64,000 bases of DNA from Knoxdaviesia capensis (lineage: Eukaryota; Ascomycota; Sordariomycetes; Microascales; Gondwanamycetaceae): assembly GCA_001510575.1 (NCBI GenBank), contig LNGK01000006.1, positions 2,475,565 through 2,539,564 on the forward strand, in the 5' to 3' direction. Both the position numbers and the translations under genes were made by a program. Positions within the stretch are counted from its first letter, which is position 1, and each line of letters opens with the position of its first letter. This document shows, piece by piece, positions 1 to 11,559 of this stretch. The notes under the pieces are model-generated. The model was not told the DNA's origin. It searched no databases and saw only the letters and a program-made list of their open reading frames with translations.

Positions 1-1380
1 CATGTATGCAGAAAGCTCGTTGTTAATGCGGCGAATAATGTTTCGGAACAGTTTTGCCAGGAGAGGACCAGCGAGATCCAGACGCTTCTTGCCGAAATGA
101 TCTCTGTCGTCAGTGTCGCGGCGGCCGAGGGCGCATTGAAGCAACTTGTGAACCATGTAGCCGAGAAAGAAGGCCTTGCGCGTTTCGCTACCCTCTTTCT
201 GGGAGATGTGCGGGAGGGTTTCCTTCTGGAGGAGATCCTTCGCAGCACGGATACGCTTCTCGCGTGTAAGGCCGTAACTCTGGCCACGCTTTCCGATGTA
301 GTCCAGAGCAACTTCTCGATCTTGGATGACAAAAGCCTCCTCAATGCACGGGCGGAGCATTTCCAGCATTTGACTGTCATTGCGGTCATAGCAAACGTGA
401 TTGAGAATATCTTCGTCACTAACAACACCAAGAGCTCGGAAGACAATGGCAATCGGAAGATCCGACTTGACAAAAGGCAAGGTGGAGCGAATGGTGCTGC
501 CAAAGCCACCAGCCTTCGACTGCTGGGTCTTTGTATAGAGACGCAGGGCCAGCTGTGAGATCAGGCGAGAGCCCTTCTCGAGCGCGCTGCGAATCTCAGC
601 GGTGTAGCTGTAAGGGCTTGGCTGGGCCTTTTTGAAAACCTGGACAATGTTGGCAGCAGAACGCTCCTGCGCGATCAAGACCTTCTCGGAGCCGTTGATG
701 ATGAAGTAGCCACCTTGATCGTAGGGGCACTCGTTGAGCAAGAATAGTCCATCGTCATTCTCTCGGTTGAGATGGCAAATCTTGGATTTAACCATGACAG
801 GCAATCTGCCCACAAACACAACATCCTTCATATCGTCGGACTTGGTCTCGTTGGCCGGATCGGGCTCGAGTTCTTCCTCCTCCCATTCGATCCGGGTCGG
901 CTGCTCGCCAGTGCGATTGTACTCCTCCTGCTGCTCATCCGTGAGCTCGTCCAGAGGGATGGGGATGTCGAGCGCAAGACGAGCCTTGCTGGTGATTTTC
1001 AAGTACATGGGACTAGAATATGTGAGATTCCGATCGCGGCATTCGTACGGAAGAAGAGTTGATTCCTTTCCATCTTGTTCGGTGATGGAGGGTCTCGAGA
1101 CCATGACATTTCCAAAGTCAACGTCGTAGCGGCGCAGGGCATACTTGGCGCCTTCATCATCGGCAGGTTTCTGCTGGTCGATGGTGATGTGAGAATGTTC
1201 GTTGACGAGATCCTGAACGGTGGTGGTCGTGAACTCGTCGAATGAGTCAACCTGCTGCGAGGCGAGACCCTTGGTTTCGAAGAATGTGGAGATCACGCTC
1301 CAGCAGTCTTCGGGGGTGATACCCTCGTCGCCCTCGACTACATAATCATCGTAATCGTAGCCTTCGTCGTAGTCGGCCAT
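1..1380 (-). CDS. rpb2: RNA polymerase II second-largest subunit (RPB2), 5' part, cut by window edge
   Basis: The protein is the second-largest catalytic subunit of nuclear RNA polymerase II. Reading down from the ATG at 1378-1380 gives 460 uninterrupted codons that run off the left edge, so the C-terminal majority is missing. The start reads MADYDEGYDYDDYVVEG followed by GITPEDCWSVISTFFETKG, typical of fungal RPB2 N-termini. Farther in, GRLPVMVKSKICHL, then ECPYDQGGYFIINGSEKVL (protrusion and lobe), and near the edge DTDDRDHFGKKRLDLAGPL, the segment used for fungal RPB2 phylogenetic primers. No intron appears in this part. The gene is divergent from the HMG-box gene across 5.7 kb. Identity is certain from the motifs; only the length is unknown. 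Confidence 0.98.
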   Translation of the reverse strand, partial: MADYDEGYDYDDYVVEGDEGITPEDCWSVISTFFETKGLASQQVDSFDEFTTTTVQDLVNEHSHITIDQQKPADDEGAKYALRRYDVDFGNVMVSRPSITEQDGKESTLLPYECRDRNLTYSSPMYLKITSKARLALDIPIPLDELTDEQQEEYNRTGEQPTRIEWEEEELEPDPANETKSDDMKDVVFVGRLPVMVKSKICHLNRENDDGLFLLNECPYDQGGYFIINGSEKVLIAQERSAANIVQVFKKAQPSPYSYTAEIRSALEKGSRLISQLALRLYTKTQQSKAGGFGSTIRSTLPFVKSDLPIAIVFRALGVVSDEDILNHVCYDRNDSQMLEMLRPCIEEAFVIQDREVALDYIGKRGQSYGLTREKRIRAAKDLLQKETLPHISQKEGSETRKAFFLGYMVHKLLQCALGRRDTDDRDHFGKKRLDLAGPLLAKLFRNIIRRINNELSAYM

Positions 1381-2266
1381 GGTGGTGATCGAGATTGTGA
1401 ACTTTGGGCTAGATCAAATCGGTCTAGAAGGAATGTCGGTTGAGGAATGAGGTGCACAGGCCAGGCGATGAGCGAAGAGGCTGTGCGCGTGTGTTGTTTG
1501 GGAGAAGAAACTGTTGTTTGACAGCAGAGAAATCTTGCAAGTCAGTATGTTGCAGGAGAGAATCCAAACACGCACTGTGAAGAGCAGTGCGCAGCGGATG
1601 TCAACAAGGAATGAAGGGTCAGTATTACAGGGAGATATGGAAGAGAATAGAGATTCCCAGTGTGATAATCCTTGGGACAGAAAAGAAGTCGAAGGTGAAG
1701 GCCAGCCAGGCTTGTCGAGCTCCAGGCTGGGGAGAATCGAACAAGACGCTGGATTTGCCAAGAGGAACGAGAACGGACGATGCGCAGAATAGCAAGCGAA
1801 TGCGCGGTGTTCGATACGATGAGAATGAAAAAGGAGAGTGAAAGTGTGTAAGGAGAAAAAGAATGCAGATATCCTGATGGGGGTTCCAAGATCAGGATAA
1901 CAGAGAACGAGGTATGTTGGTGGAAGGATTGAATTTGGCATCAAAAAAAGATTCAAGACGCGATGCAGGGGGTTAAGGTGCCGAAATTCAAAAAAGCCTG
2001 GTTAGTCAGCAAAAGAATTGTGGGCCGCTTATGTACACAGTACAAGGACTTATTGTGTATTTTGTGTCAAAATATTGGTATCCTTCACATATTTGTGGGC
2101 TCAGTGCTGGTTTGTCAGGAAATCAGTGTGCTATTTAGTCAAATGGCTGTGTGACTTATTCCCTATGTTTTTGACAGCAAGCCAAGATTGGTCTGGACTA
2201 GCTTACCTTGAAGTGAAGTTCTTGGAACATTGAAGAACCAGCCCGACAAACAAGCAAAAAGCATAG

Positions 2267-2282
2267 TTAGGGTTTAGGGTTT
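2267..2282 (+). repeat. Interstitial telomere-like TTAGGG motif (two units)
   Basis: Two units of TTAGGGTT separated by one extra T sit in the RPB2/HMG gap. Their complement resembles the AACCCTAA telo-box. Similar copies occur in other gene flanks in this window. Confidence 0.5.
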
Positions 2283-4649
2283 GGAGTCAAGATGTGGCTC
2301 ATCTCCTATTATTGCTCTACCACCAGAACCCTTAGAAGAGCTTTACATCACATATTCCGCTCTTAAGTGCATGCATACGTTCATTCCCAAGTCGTCAACC
2401 TTCTCTCAATGCCCAAATCGCATTCGCCCGTTCTCATCCATTTTGGGAATAGCCAAAGTTTGGAGCCCACTTTAAGCAAACTTCCATCTCAGCTGCTGGC
2501 TTTGGAGTCTTGATTTGGCCATTCTATTCCTCCTTCGGTGTGTGCGCATATCTTCGCAACTCTCGCCCTTGAGACACTGGTTTCCTGTGAACACCACGGA
2601 CCACAACCCTCCACCCGGCTGGCTTCTGTCTCGTCTTGCTGCATCTCATCGAGAGTGAAACCAGCGGACCTTAGTTCCGAACATGAAGCGCACGACGATA
2701 CGTCGTGATCTGCGCAACGCAACGGGCATGAGAACAAGAGCCAGAAGGCCGAAGAACGCAGGCTAGTGCCAGTCAAACTTCTAAGAACCGTTTTGGTCTA
2801 GTGTTCTATTAATATACGTATTGTTGTGTTATTGACCGCCCCCCTCCCCATTCCCTTTGTCTTCCACCTAGTCACCCGAACGACGAAACACCGTTGAGAA
2901 GAGTGTGTGTGTCTGTGGCGTGGGTGACGAGATCCGATGGATGGCTGTGTCGGCTTCCTATTGTTGTCCCCATTCTCTCGGTGATCGTCCTAGTCCTAAC
3001 ATCGTGTCCAGGTATCTGATCTCCCGCTCTCTCATTCTCTCGGTCTCTCGGTCTCCCCGTCTCCCGGACTCCCGGTCTCCCGCGACCGCTCATCTGTTGG
3101 TGATGACGAGGAGATGGATCATCAATTTTTCATGGTCCCTTTGGTCTGATGTGTCAGTTGTTGAATTGCTAAAATTGAGACCCCCATATGTGTAAAGTAT
3201 ACCATACCATCCGGCTGGCATCTGGCGTTCAGTGCCCTCTCATAACTCTAGAGCCGGTCCGTACGGCACCCTGGGTGGATGTGAGCCTGACATCCCCATC
3301 TCATGAGCCCTGCGCCGACAGTACATACATATTTCCGGAGCACAGTTGTCCTCCGTCTCTTCTCCCTTGACAGCTTGTTTCATATCTTCCCGCCTCTGCT
3401 GTCGTTTATTTCGTTTCTTTATTGCTCCCCTCCTTCGTCTCTTCCTCAGCCCACCACATCTCCCATCCCAAAAGACTAACTTCAGCTAGAGGGAGCACGC
3501 GCAGGTATATGCAGGTACAAACTTGCTTGAGTGTGGCTGGGTAATACTTCCGACCGACTGAAAAGGTGCCATTTTCTATTCTGGGAATCAGCCTTTATCC
3601 AATCAACACTGCTCTCCTCTCTGCCTCTTGCTGCCCCCTTTTCGTCTTTTCCGATTTTTTTTCTTTCTTTGCAGATGCCCTACTCTTCTCTTTTCGGTAT
3701 GTCCGGGGAGTTTAAAATGTTTCTGGCCCGTCCAGCCATGTAGATCTTGAAACAATCTAGAATCCCTTACCTTGATGTCAAAGAATCCTGCCTTTGCACC
3801 TGCACCTCCATATCTGCTCTAGCTACCAGCACAGGTACCCGTCTCACTTTCAAAGTATGGGAACGGTACAATCGTCAGGTTTGGCCTTACTGTTTGATGT
3901 GGAGAATGGAAACAGTTCTGGGCATTCCAGTACTGGCTTGCCTGCCCTCCTCTGCTGCGTGTTCTATGTATATCTGCAAAGCAGTCACAGCCAACGGCCC
4001 TCATGGCTCTTCCAGTCTCCCTTTTTCGCGTGCTTGGAGTTGGTTTCCTCTCTGTCTCTGTCTATGTCTCTGAATCACCTATAACACTTACACTACACCA
4101 TCTCTTTTCAACTGTAACTTGCAACCTCCCATTTCCTGTCATTCTCCCCTCCCCTCTCGAACTGAGTTCCTCCACTATCATCCTCCCACCACATCATGTT
4201 TCTTTGGCCAATCTTGTATTTTTAAGAACAGATAGTCTCCAGCACTAACACAACTTCTAACCAGGGACAAAGGCGTCTCAGGTCATGCGCTTTTTGGGGT
4301 AACTGGCCAACCATTTGAATCCATCTCGACCTAAACCGGGTCCGGTGCAAATCTAGATGACTTCGGACCTTCTAGCCCCAACCTTCACAATGTTTTTTTT
4401 TTCCTCTGCCTTCCTTGCCTCAGTTTGGTGGCCGTACACCAGAACCTAGCGTGCATGGACCATTCCGGTGGCATCACCACTCTCTTAATATAATGGCTGG
4501 ACTTACACCTCCGCCTCTCTCGCCGTGTGTGTATGTGCCCTCACCCATGTTCCTTTGCCATTCATCAACCGGCCTTGCCGTACATGCATATTCACACCCC
4601 CCTCTCCATATTGCCCTTCAAACGGTGGCCATGCTGGCTTCCCATACCC

Positions 4650-4668
4650 TTTTTTTTTTTTTTTTTTT
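4650..4668 (+). repeat. Poly-T tract
   Basis: An uninterrupted run of about 19 T lies in the pyrimidine-rich upstream region of the HMG-box gene. It may be part of the leader or a nucleosome-excluding element. Confidence 0.7.
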
Positions 4669-5901
4669 CCTCCTACTTCCTCATCCTCTCCCTCGTCCAA
4701 CCTACTTCCGGTCTGCGGAATCCACATGACACAGCAGAGACAAGGATCGGACGGGCCATCCTCCGATCCGGGGCTCGAACTGCCCCAAATCGTCCACACA
4801 CCCATACACACACGCACACATCCACGATGGACTAAACCAAACTGGCCGGGATGAGGGTTTTCTCAAATCCAATGAGAAAGACGCTGGTAGGTTGAGGCTA
4901 GGAACCCGACAATAGACGTACCTTTGCTTGCTTGTATTGGAAATGCACGCTCGTGGGAATGTTCAGACGTTTTCCCTTTTTTTCATCTCCTCCGCCTTTC
5001 CCTATTGTTGCCCGTTCTATATTTACAAGATTGACAGCTCTTGGGGGCCGCTCGATTTGCTGCACCTGCTGGATGAGTGGTGGCGTTTACATGGATCTAT
5101 TGCAAACGCAACCACCTTTTTTTATATTTTTCCGAACTCTATCGTCACTCCTCTTCCGACTGACAGCATGCCGTCCGGCCGGCTACTCATCCGGCTGCTA
5201 AGCCACCATTTGCACGCTCCATGTCCGGCAAACGCCAACCAACTGACAAACGCACGTCCATTAGACGCCTTTTTCAGTCTCTCTGTTCCTCTCTGACTCC
5301 CCTTGACTATATGTGTGCATACAGACTTCCCATTCTGCTGTTCTGTATGATGATTGCTGGCTCCATTGGGGGGGTTCGTGCTCTCTACTTGCATGTAAGC
5401 CGTAACCATCTGAATCTATCCCTCGTTCACCCTTTCACGCAAACACACAAACTTCAACCTCTCTGCCCCTCCATCCCTTTGCTTGCATTCTTCCACCCAC
5501 ACCTCACTTACACGGCATTTGTCTCTGTAACCAACCCTATCTTATCTTGCCTCTCTCCAAGACCCTAGTTTGCCAGTCAGTTCGCATATTTCGAGTTTGG
5601 CTGCATTCCTCTTACTGGATCCTCCCGTCTCAGGCCAGCACCAGCAGTTCACTTATACACATGTCCGAGCCGGACCACTATGCATGGCCATCCCGCAAGA
5701 TCTGGAGGAGGCAAACACGCGGTATGAGAGAGAGGGAAAAAAGCGCTCTGTAAATAGAAGTCGGTGTCTGGATGAGGCTTGTTTCCTCCCATGTCATGTA
5801 TGTCCAAGTTGCATTCCCACCGTCACCACAGAAAGTACCCCGGATTTGTACACGGGACTCAAGTCCAGGGAGTATCTACATGTATGGTTTTATAGTACAC
5901 T

Positions 5902-5966
5902 CACCCACCCATCCACACATCCATCCACCCACCCTTCCACCCACCCACACACACACACACACACAC
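5902..5966 (+). repeat. CCAC/CCAT minisatellite running into a CA microsatellite
   Basis: Tetranucleotide-like units CCAC and CCAT repeat imperfectly and pass directly into about eleven CA dinucleotides. This is a simple-sequence tract with no coding capacity. Confidence 0.8.
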
Positions 5967-7036
5967 TGCATGGCCTAGCCAACCCACACCTCACTTAGAC
6001 CTTTAACGTCTTTTGCCCTCAATTCTTTGACTGCCCTAGTGTACTCACACTTCTTCTTTCACCAGATGCCCGGACAAAGCCACACTGCCCATGTTATAAT
6101 AGGAATCTCTCTGTAATGGCAAAAGACACTGCCTGTATGCTCCCCTCATTCTTTATCTGCTACACTCTTCTACACTCTCTCTATGGAAAGCTCAAAGGGC
6201 TTGCTCAGCCTCAGGTTAGCACTATTGTATCTATCTTGGTTCTTCTTCTTACTGTCCTTGATATCTCTGAATCTCTATATACCTGCCCCTTGTTTCCTCA
6301 AGCCATGAACTCTTTCTCTCTGAATACCGCGTCAAATATCTTCATCACTTCTGTCTTTAGGCTTTAGGGAATCTCATCATAATCTCCGATTTGCAGCCCA
6401 TACACCAAAAGCAACAGTCTCAACTGCATCAGCATTTCCTGATATTCCCTTCCCTACAAACATTATCATCCCTCTTACTCTGGGGCTCACCCTCTCTGAT
6501 TAGGGAATAGGTCAGGCTTAAGGGTGGAAACTGCGGGCAGGCTTCCCCGGTAGAGCCTACAAGGCTCCGTGTGTCCATATCTCTTCATCCTATTATCCCT
6601 TCAATCCTTCTGGCTTCACCTGTTCTTCAGGCTTCTACTACTACTTGACCCTCTTGCCCCCCCTCCTTCAGTCTCCTTTTCCTTTTCTATCCTTCCTTTC
6701 TACACTTCCACTTCCCTTTCAACCTCATCTCCTTTCCATTCTAATCCTGTCACTTCACTTCACATCGTCTCTTCCTGGTTTCAAGACCCGGCTCTCTATC
6801 TCCCTCTATCGTTCTGTCCTGGTCGCAGTCTTAGTATCTCCATTTTTTTTCTTTTCACTTCGAAAAAGTGTTCAGTGTCTTGTCTGGCCCTCAGTATTCA
6901 CTAGTCTTACCATTGAGACGGCTTCTCTTGTCTCTCCAGAATCACAATCCCAACCCATTCACTCCTCAACACGCACATCCCCCACAACGCTGACCCGGAC
7001 TTTGTCTGCCTCACCAACCTTGCCGACTCAAACAAC

Positions 7037-9872
7037 ATGGACAACGGCCATGAACCGCCGTCCCCAGCCATGTCCTATCATGACGCCTACCATAGTCGAC
7101 ACCACCATCTGACCCGGAGCCAGACTGCTAACATGCAGACTCTGGCCGTCCCGACTCAGCCTACCGGTCGATCGAATGCCGCCTCCGCCGGCAACCGCAA
7201 TGCCCCGAGTGCCACTAAGAACGGTGCCGGTACTTCGGTGTCCCGGAACAACGTCAGCATGTCCAGCCAGAGCTCGCCTCACGTAAGTATCATGCTCTTA
7301 TTCTAAACCCCATTTTCGTTTTGGTTGTGCTGAGAGAACTGGTGGTGTTCTCGGTGACTCGGCAATGTGGAGTGCGTTGTTGTATGAAAATGCTCTCAGA
7401 CCTTTTTCTAACCTGACATCATTTTCTTGATAGGCATTTAAGTACGAATACCCCGATGAAAGCTCCAATACAGTCCAGACATCAATGTCTGAGTCAGAGG
7501 TAAGCAGCAATAGCATTGCACAACCCGACGTGATCGACCCGCATCTTTTTGCCCTTGGTGGTCATGATGTCCTCCCCGTAACTCATCCGGCTTCGCGCAA
7601 CAACCATGCTCTCTCAAAACATCGTACCACCAAATCTCGCGGCCTGCGATTGATCATCCCGAATGCATCGAGCAATCCGGCTCATTCGGGTCCGGTTGTT
7701 GGGGGTGATCGCCGATGTTCCTACGGGTCACTCTTCTCCGGGGGCGGATCCGTGGATGTCTATGACCTCTTCGACGATGATTACCCATCTGCAAAGGGCA
7801 AAGCGACTCCTTTTCCGACTTCCGCAGTGAAGGATGCGGCTGTTTCAGTTCCAGTGAATACCAAAGAGGCACCAGGGATTCTACTATTGCCAGAGGTTCC
7901 ACCACTGCCAATGCTATCTGGCCCGTGCCCTCGTCTCGACAGTGTCGGTTCACTTTCTTCAGCAGCAAAAAGCAAAGGACGCACTCCGGTTGGTCGTGCA
8001 AAAGCAAATGATGGGGTGGTTCCAGTTCCGGTTCCTGTGGTCATTACCCCAGGATCAGACAGCGAGCTCGGGGCTTCCCGAACCCCGTCACGAGTCGGTG
8101 GAGAGAGTCCCGCGAAGGGTGTAGACGCGTTTCTCCCCGATGTTGGATTGACTCCCTTGGTGCCACCGCCGACTCGCGAAGGTTCTACGTCCCGAAATTC
8201 CCCGTTGCCGAGTGGCAGTTCAAACAATAGCATTTCCGGGCTCGGCCAGGCTCTCATGGATATCAGCGCCCGCTTTCCAAGTCGAGGCCATTCCTTGGCT
8301 GGCCGCATCCAAGTGGACGCGCCCAAACCAAATCGGCCATTCCTGCGGGTAGATTCTGTGTTAGCCCCCCACTCCTCACTCTCGGTCCCGGGTCGTCGAC
8401 CGGAACGGGTGGTTCAGGGGGCAGTTTCGAGATTTGCTCCGTATCCATCCCGCCTTCAGACCTCTCGCCCCGCGGGCCATCTTGCCCATGCGGGTTATCT
8501 TCATCCTTCGGCTGCTAGATACACGAGTCATGCTGTGCATCGTCCAGATCCCCATTCGCAGTACTATATGCTGACCCCCAATGAGCAGCATCTGTACACA
8601 CCACCGAGATCGTCCCACAGCCTCGCTCCACACCACCAAATAGCGTCTGGTCTGGCGGGAGTGACACGAGCCAGCAACATCGGATCGCGATTGAACGCTC
8701 CCAGCGTCCTCTCACCACGAGCGACGCGGGTTGAAAAGGCGCCGCCGAAACGAAAGAAGGAGAGAGTCCGGGCCCCGAAGCGCGTCGATAAGCTCGAGCG
8801 GCCCCTCAGCGAAATGGCGGCTCTGGCACCACATATTGACATTGGCGACATCGACCAATACGTCAACCGCCCGTCACATGTGCGCCAGCAGGAGCTAGCT
8901 GACAGCAAAGACCCGAACAAGATCAAGCGGCCAATGAATGCCTTCATGCTGTACCGCAAGGCATACCAGAACCTGGCCAAGACGCTATGCCCGCAGAACA
9001 ACCACCAGCTGGTGTCCCAGATTTGCGGTGACGGATGGCCCATGGAGCCGGAGCATGTGCGTGATGCCTTCAGCAACTGGGCCCGGATCGAGCGGGAGTG
9101 CCATCAGCGTGCGTTCCCGCAGTACAAGTTCTCTCCGGCGAAACCCAAGCGTCCGCGCCAGGACGGCCAGGGGCTGGACGAGACGGTGTCGGTGGCCACA
9201 CCGAACACCATGGCTGGGTGGTACGAGGGTCCGAAAGACCGGGACAACCTTGCGGCTCCGGAAATCATGTACGAACGGCATTCAGTGACGCCCGGTCCCT
9301 ACTCAACCCCGGTTCCGTATACTCCTCAACACCACCCCCAGGATCACCTCGCTGCCGGGAGTTTGTACGCATCGCCGTTAGTCCAGGCCCCGTATCCCCA
9401 ATATGCGCAGGGCCCGGTCACCCCAGCATTTACGGGGTATGGCGAATTTGACGATGTCGAATCCAACTTCCACTATCCTACCTACCGGAACGTGTCCGAC
9501 CCTGCCATGTACGACCACGGATATCTGCAGGTTGCGCACTCGCCGTATCCGGATGAAGTTGCTTCGGCGTACGGAGACACCGCCGTCGTTTACCACACGC
9601 AGCCGAATGAAGGCGGCATGATGGAAACCTTCGCAGTGGCTGGAGATTCGAACAACTATGTGGTGTACCAGGACTACTCGGCGGCTATGGACCAGTCAGT
9701 AGGAGTTGGGTTGTTTGATGATGCTGCGGGCCAAGATTCGATGGGAGTCGTAGACGATATGTTCGCCCATGATCCTCAGTTGACATATTTGCGTGGCGAT
9801 GCGAGCCCATGGCACATGGGAGAGATTGATAATGCGAGCTCGCAGTTCAATAACTGGGCTGAAGGAAATTAA
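7037..9872 (+). CDS. HMG-box transcription factor
   Basis: Two exons, 7037-7282 and 7434-9872, encode 894 aa; the intron has a GTAAGT donor and a TAG acceptor and keeps frame. The protein is mostly disordered, rich in Ser, Pro, His and Gly. A single HMG DNA-binding box begins at about residue 578 with KIKRPMNAFMLYRKAYQNL and ends near residue 648; a basic stretch with PPKRKKERVRAPKRVDK precedes it and may be a nuclear signal. The box resembles the MATA_HMG/SOX-like sequence-specific class (RPMNAFMLYR) rather than the structural HMGB class. In other ascomycetes such proteins (S. pombe Ste11, N. crassa FMF-1) control mating and sexual development; that relationship is my inference. The start is the first ATG in the open frame. 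The unusually long upstream gap suggests heavy regulation. Confidence 0.88.
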
Positions 9873-10250
9873 TTGCATAAGAAACCGCGTTTGGGCTTTT
9901 ACATAGATTGGGGCTTTTTTTTTTCCTTTTTTTAGGTCGTGAATATCGCGGATACCGGAGTTTGGGTAGTAGTGGGGGTACGGAAGATACAAACTACTAT
10001 ATGATTTTCTTTCCATTCTAGATATGCCGCGTGAAGTGAACAAGCGGCACAACCCTAACCCTATTGGAATCGCGTTTGCCAAAAATTAAATCCACATGGG
10101 GCCCCACATATATACAGTACCGAAAAAAGTCCACACTGTTAGAATATCGACCACCTGTTAAGTGACAACGCCTTCATCATCATCAAGCAAGCGAACCATC
10201 TTCAACAACCTCTGACGACCTCATCTCAACCACATTTCCAATCGCACATC
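9873..10250. other. Intergenic: HMG gene 3' flank and EMC5 promoter
   Basis: The 378 bp contain T-rich 3' flank sequence, a pair of AACCCTA telo-box-like units at 10051-10063, and the upstream region of EMC5. No gene is seen. Confidence 0.6.
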
Positions 10251-10726
10251 ATGGCTGGTATTGGACGATTGGCTACCGCCATTGGTGCGGTGGTTCTCGT
10301 GCACGCGTATGTACAATCTGCCTACTTTCCATCCTGTTGGGATACTAACCGTCTTGATGATCTTCCAGGTGCTACTCGGCGCAACAATTCACAACGATGC
10401 AGTCCGCACGAACCGGCCCCGCGACATCTCCCGACCGACTGGGAACCTCGCTTCCTCTCGACATTGTCGTCGAGACGCTGATTGCCACGCTGATCGTCAG
10501 TGTTGGCCTGGTGCTATCTACAAGCGAGTTGCGGCCGATTCCGTGGCGGGTGTGGGCCGGCGCCGTGGAGCGACAAGGGACCAAGGGCTCGGTGATCAAG
10601 GCTGATCCCACGGCTGCCACCAACCCGTTCAAGTTTCTGGAATCTCGCCCGGGCTTCACGAACATCCGGGCGCTGAGACAGGACTTTGCGCAATGGGCGA
10701 AGGAGAACCCCGCTGCGCAGACCTAA
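10251..10726 (+). CDS. emc5: ER membrane protein complex subunit 5 (EMC5/MMGT family)
   Basis: Exons 10251-10306 and 10369-10726 give 137 aa; the 62-nt intron has GTATGT, a TACTAAC-like branch site and CAG. EMC5 is a small two-pass subunit of the ER membrane complex, which inserts and stabilises multipass membrane proteins. The first helix (IGRLATAIGAVVLVHACYSA) is followed by QQFT and then LPLDIVVETLIATLIVSVG, matching the family pattern 'HAxFSAxQ...LPxDIVxQTLxA' seen in human MMGT1. The C-terminal tail (FKFLESRPGFTNIRALRQDF) faces the cytosol in the family. The length fits. Identity rests on this pattern and on topology. Confidence 0.9.
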
Positions 10727-11559
10727 CTCGTGCCGGGTTACCCATCGGCCCCCCGCGATTGTTACTATCTGCAAGTTCCACGACGTTACCGGTCCGAGCT
10801 CTTTACAACACAACTCCTCCGATTGTACCATCATACTCCGCTTTGCCATCCATCGAGCTGTGGACCAAAACAAAGCAAATGAAGACGACGGCGATTTCTC
10901 TTCGCAGACCTCTCACCAACCCCTCACCTACCGAATATATCCGCACCTCGGCCCATCAACACCAGCTCTCTATTCCACACAACATACATGTTTAGTTCCC
11001 ATCTGGCTACACGATGAGCCCCTTTTGATATGGGACATCGCATAGTGGCTGGCTGCGGAGCACCTGATCACTTATCTAAACATAGATCGTCCATGAATCC
11101 TAATTGACATAAACTGAGTTCTTCCCTCCTGCCTCTTGTGTGACATAATGTTCTCCCCTTGCTAAGCTTCCTTCCACTGGTCTCGCCGTAGAGTCCAAGG
11201 ACCCACGTGACGTCCATCTGACGGAGACTTACCAAAGCTCGGTGCCCTATATGGCTGATCGAGAGTTTCCCTTAGGGTTGGCCAATGGGCATGTATACAG
11301 ACAGCTAACAGTCCAGGAACGGAAGGAACGACCCCCGAACACGTGAATGTTCCATGTTGAAAACACATAATCTGCGTTTCATACGGAATTCTTGTTTCCT
11401 TTCCACTTCTTTATTTTCGTTTTTCTCTGTCTTCAAATCATCTGTTTATCGAAAAGGTGCGTAAAGTTTACATATACGCTGATACACTTCTGAGAGGGAG
11501 ACCGAGAGAGAGTGAATACTGATGATAGTGGTCACGGTTGCTCCACTGTTTCAGGCACA
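10727..11559. other. Intergenic between EMC5 and MSH5
   Basis: The 833 bp hold the EMC5 3' flank and MSH5 promoter. A GTG at 11512 extends the MSH5 frame upstream but lacks an ATG. I see no gene or RNA here. Confidence 0.6.

Larger units (their letters stand above)
1381..7036. other. 5.7 kb divergent intergenic region, pyrimidine-rich, no convincing gene
   Basis: This gap separates the start codons of RPB2 and the HMG-box gene. From about 3000 to 7000 the plus strand is strongly C/T-rich with many short T runs, and the open frames there are low-complexity Ser/Leu/Pro/Phe strings without a recognisable family, so I call no protein gene. Its composition is that of promoters plus a long untranslated leader for the HMG gene. 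It holds two telomere-like units (2267-2282), a T run at 4650-4668 and a CCAC/CA repeat at 5902-5966. A spliced 5' leader or non-coding RNA is possible but cannot be shown from sequence alone. Confidence 0.6.

Noticed and set aside
1414..1956. Minus-strand open frame of 180 codons upstream of RPB2
   Set aside because: Low-complexity Ser/Phe/Leu composition in a pyrimidine-rich leader; no family resemblance and no splice context.
2267..2282. Telomere-like repeat taken as a chromosome end
   Set aside because: Only two units, flanked on both sides by ordinary genes, so it is interstitial.
4415..5568. Several overlapping plus-strand frames of about 100 codons
   Set aside because: They arise from C/T-rich and CA-repeat DNA in which stop codons are rare; composition is Pro/Ser/His/Thr strings.
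5902..5966. Regularly spaced short repeats considered as CRISPR or minisatellite array
   Set aside because: Units are contiguous tetra- and dinucleotides with no spacers; nuclear fungal DNA does not carry CRISPR arrays.
11512..11559. Upstream GTG extension of MSH5
   Set aside because: GTG is not a normal nuclear start; the ATG at 11560 begins the conserved N-terminus.
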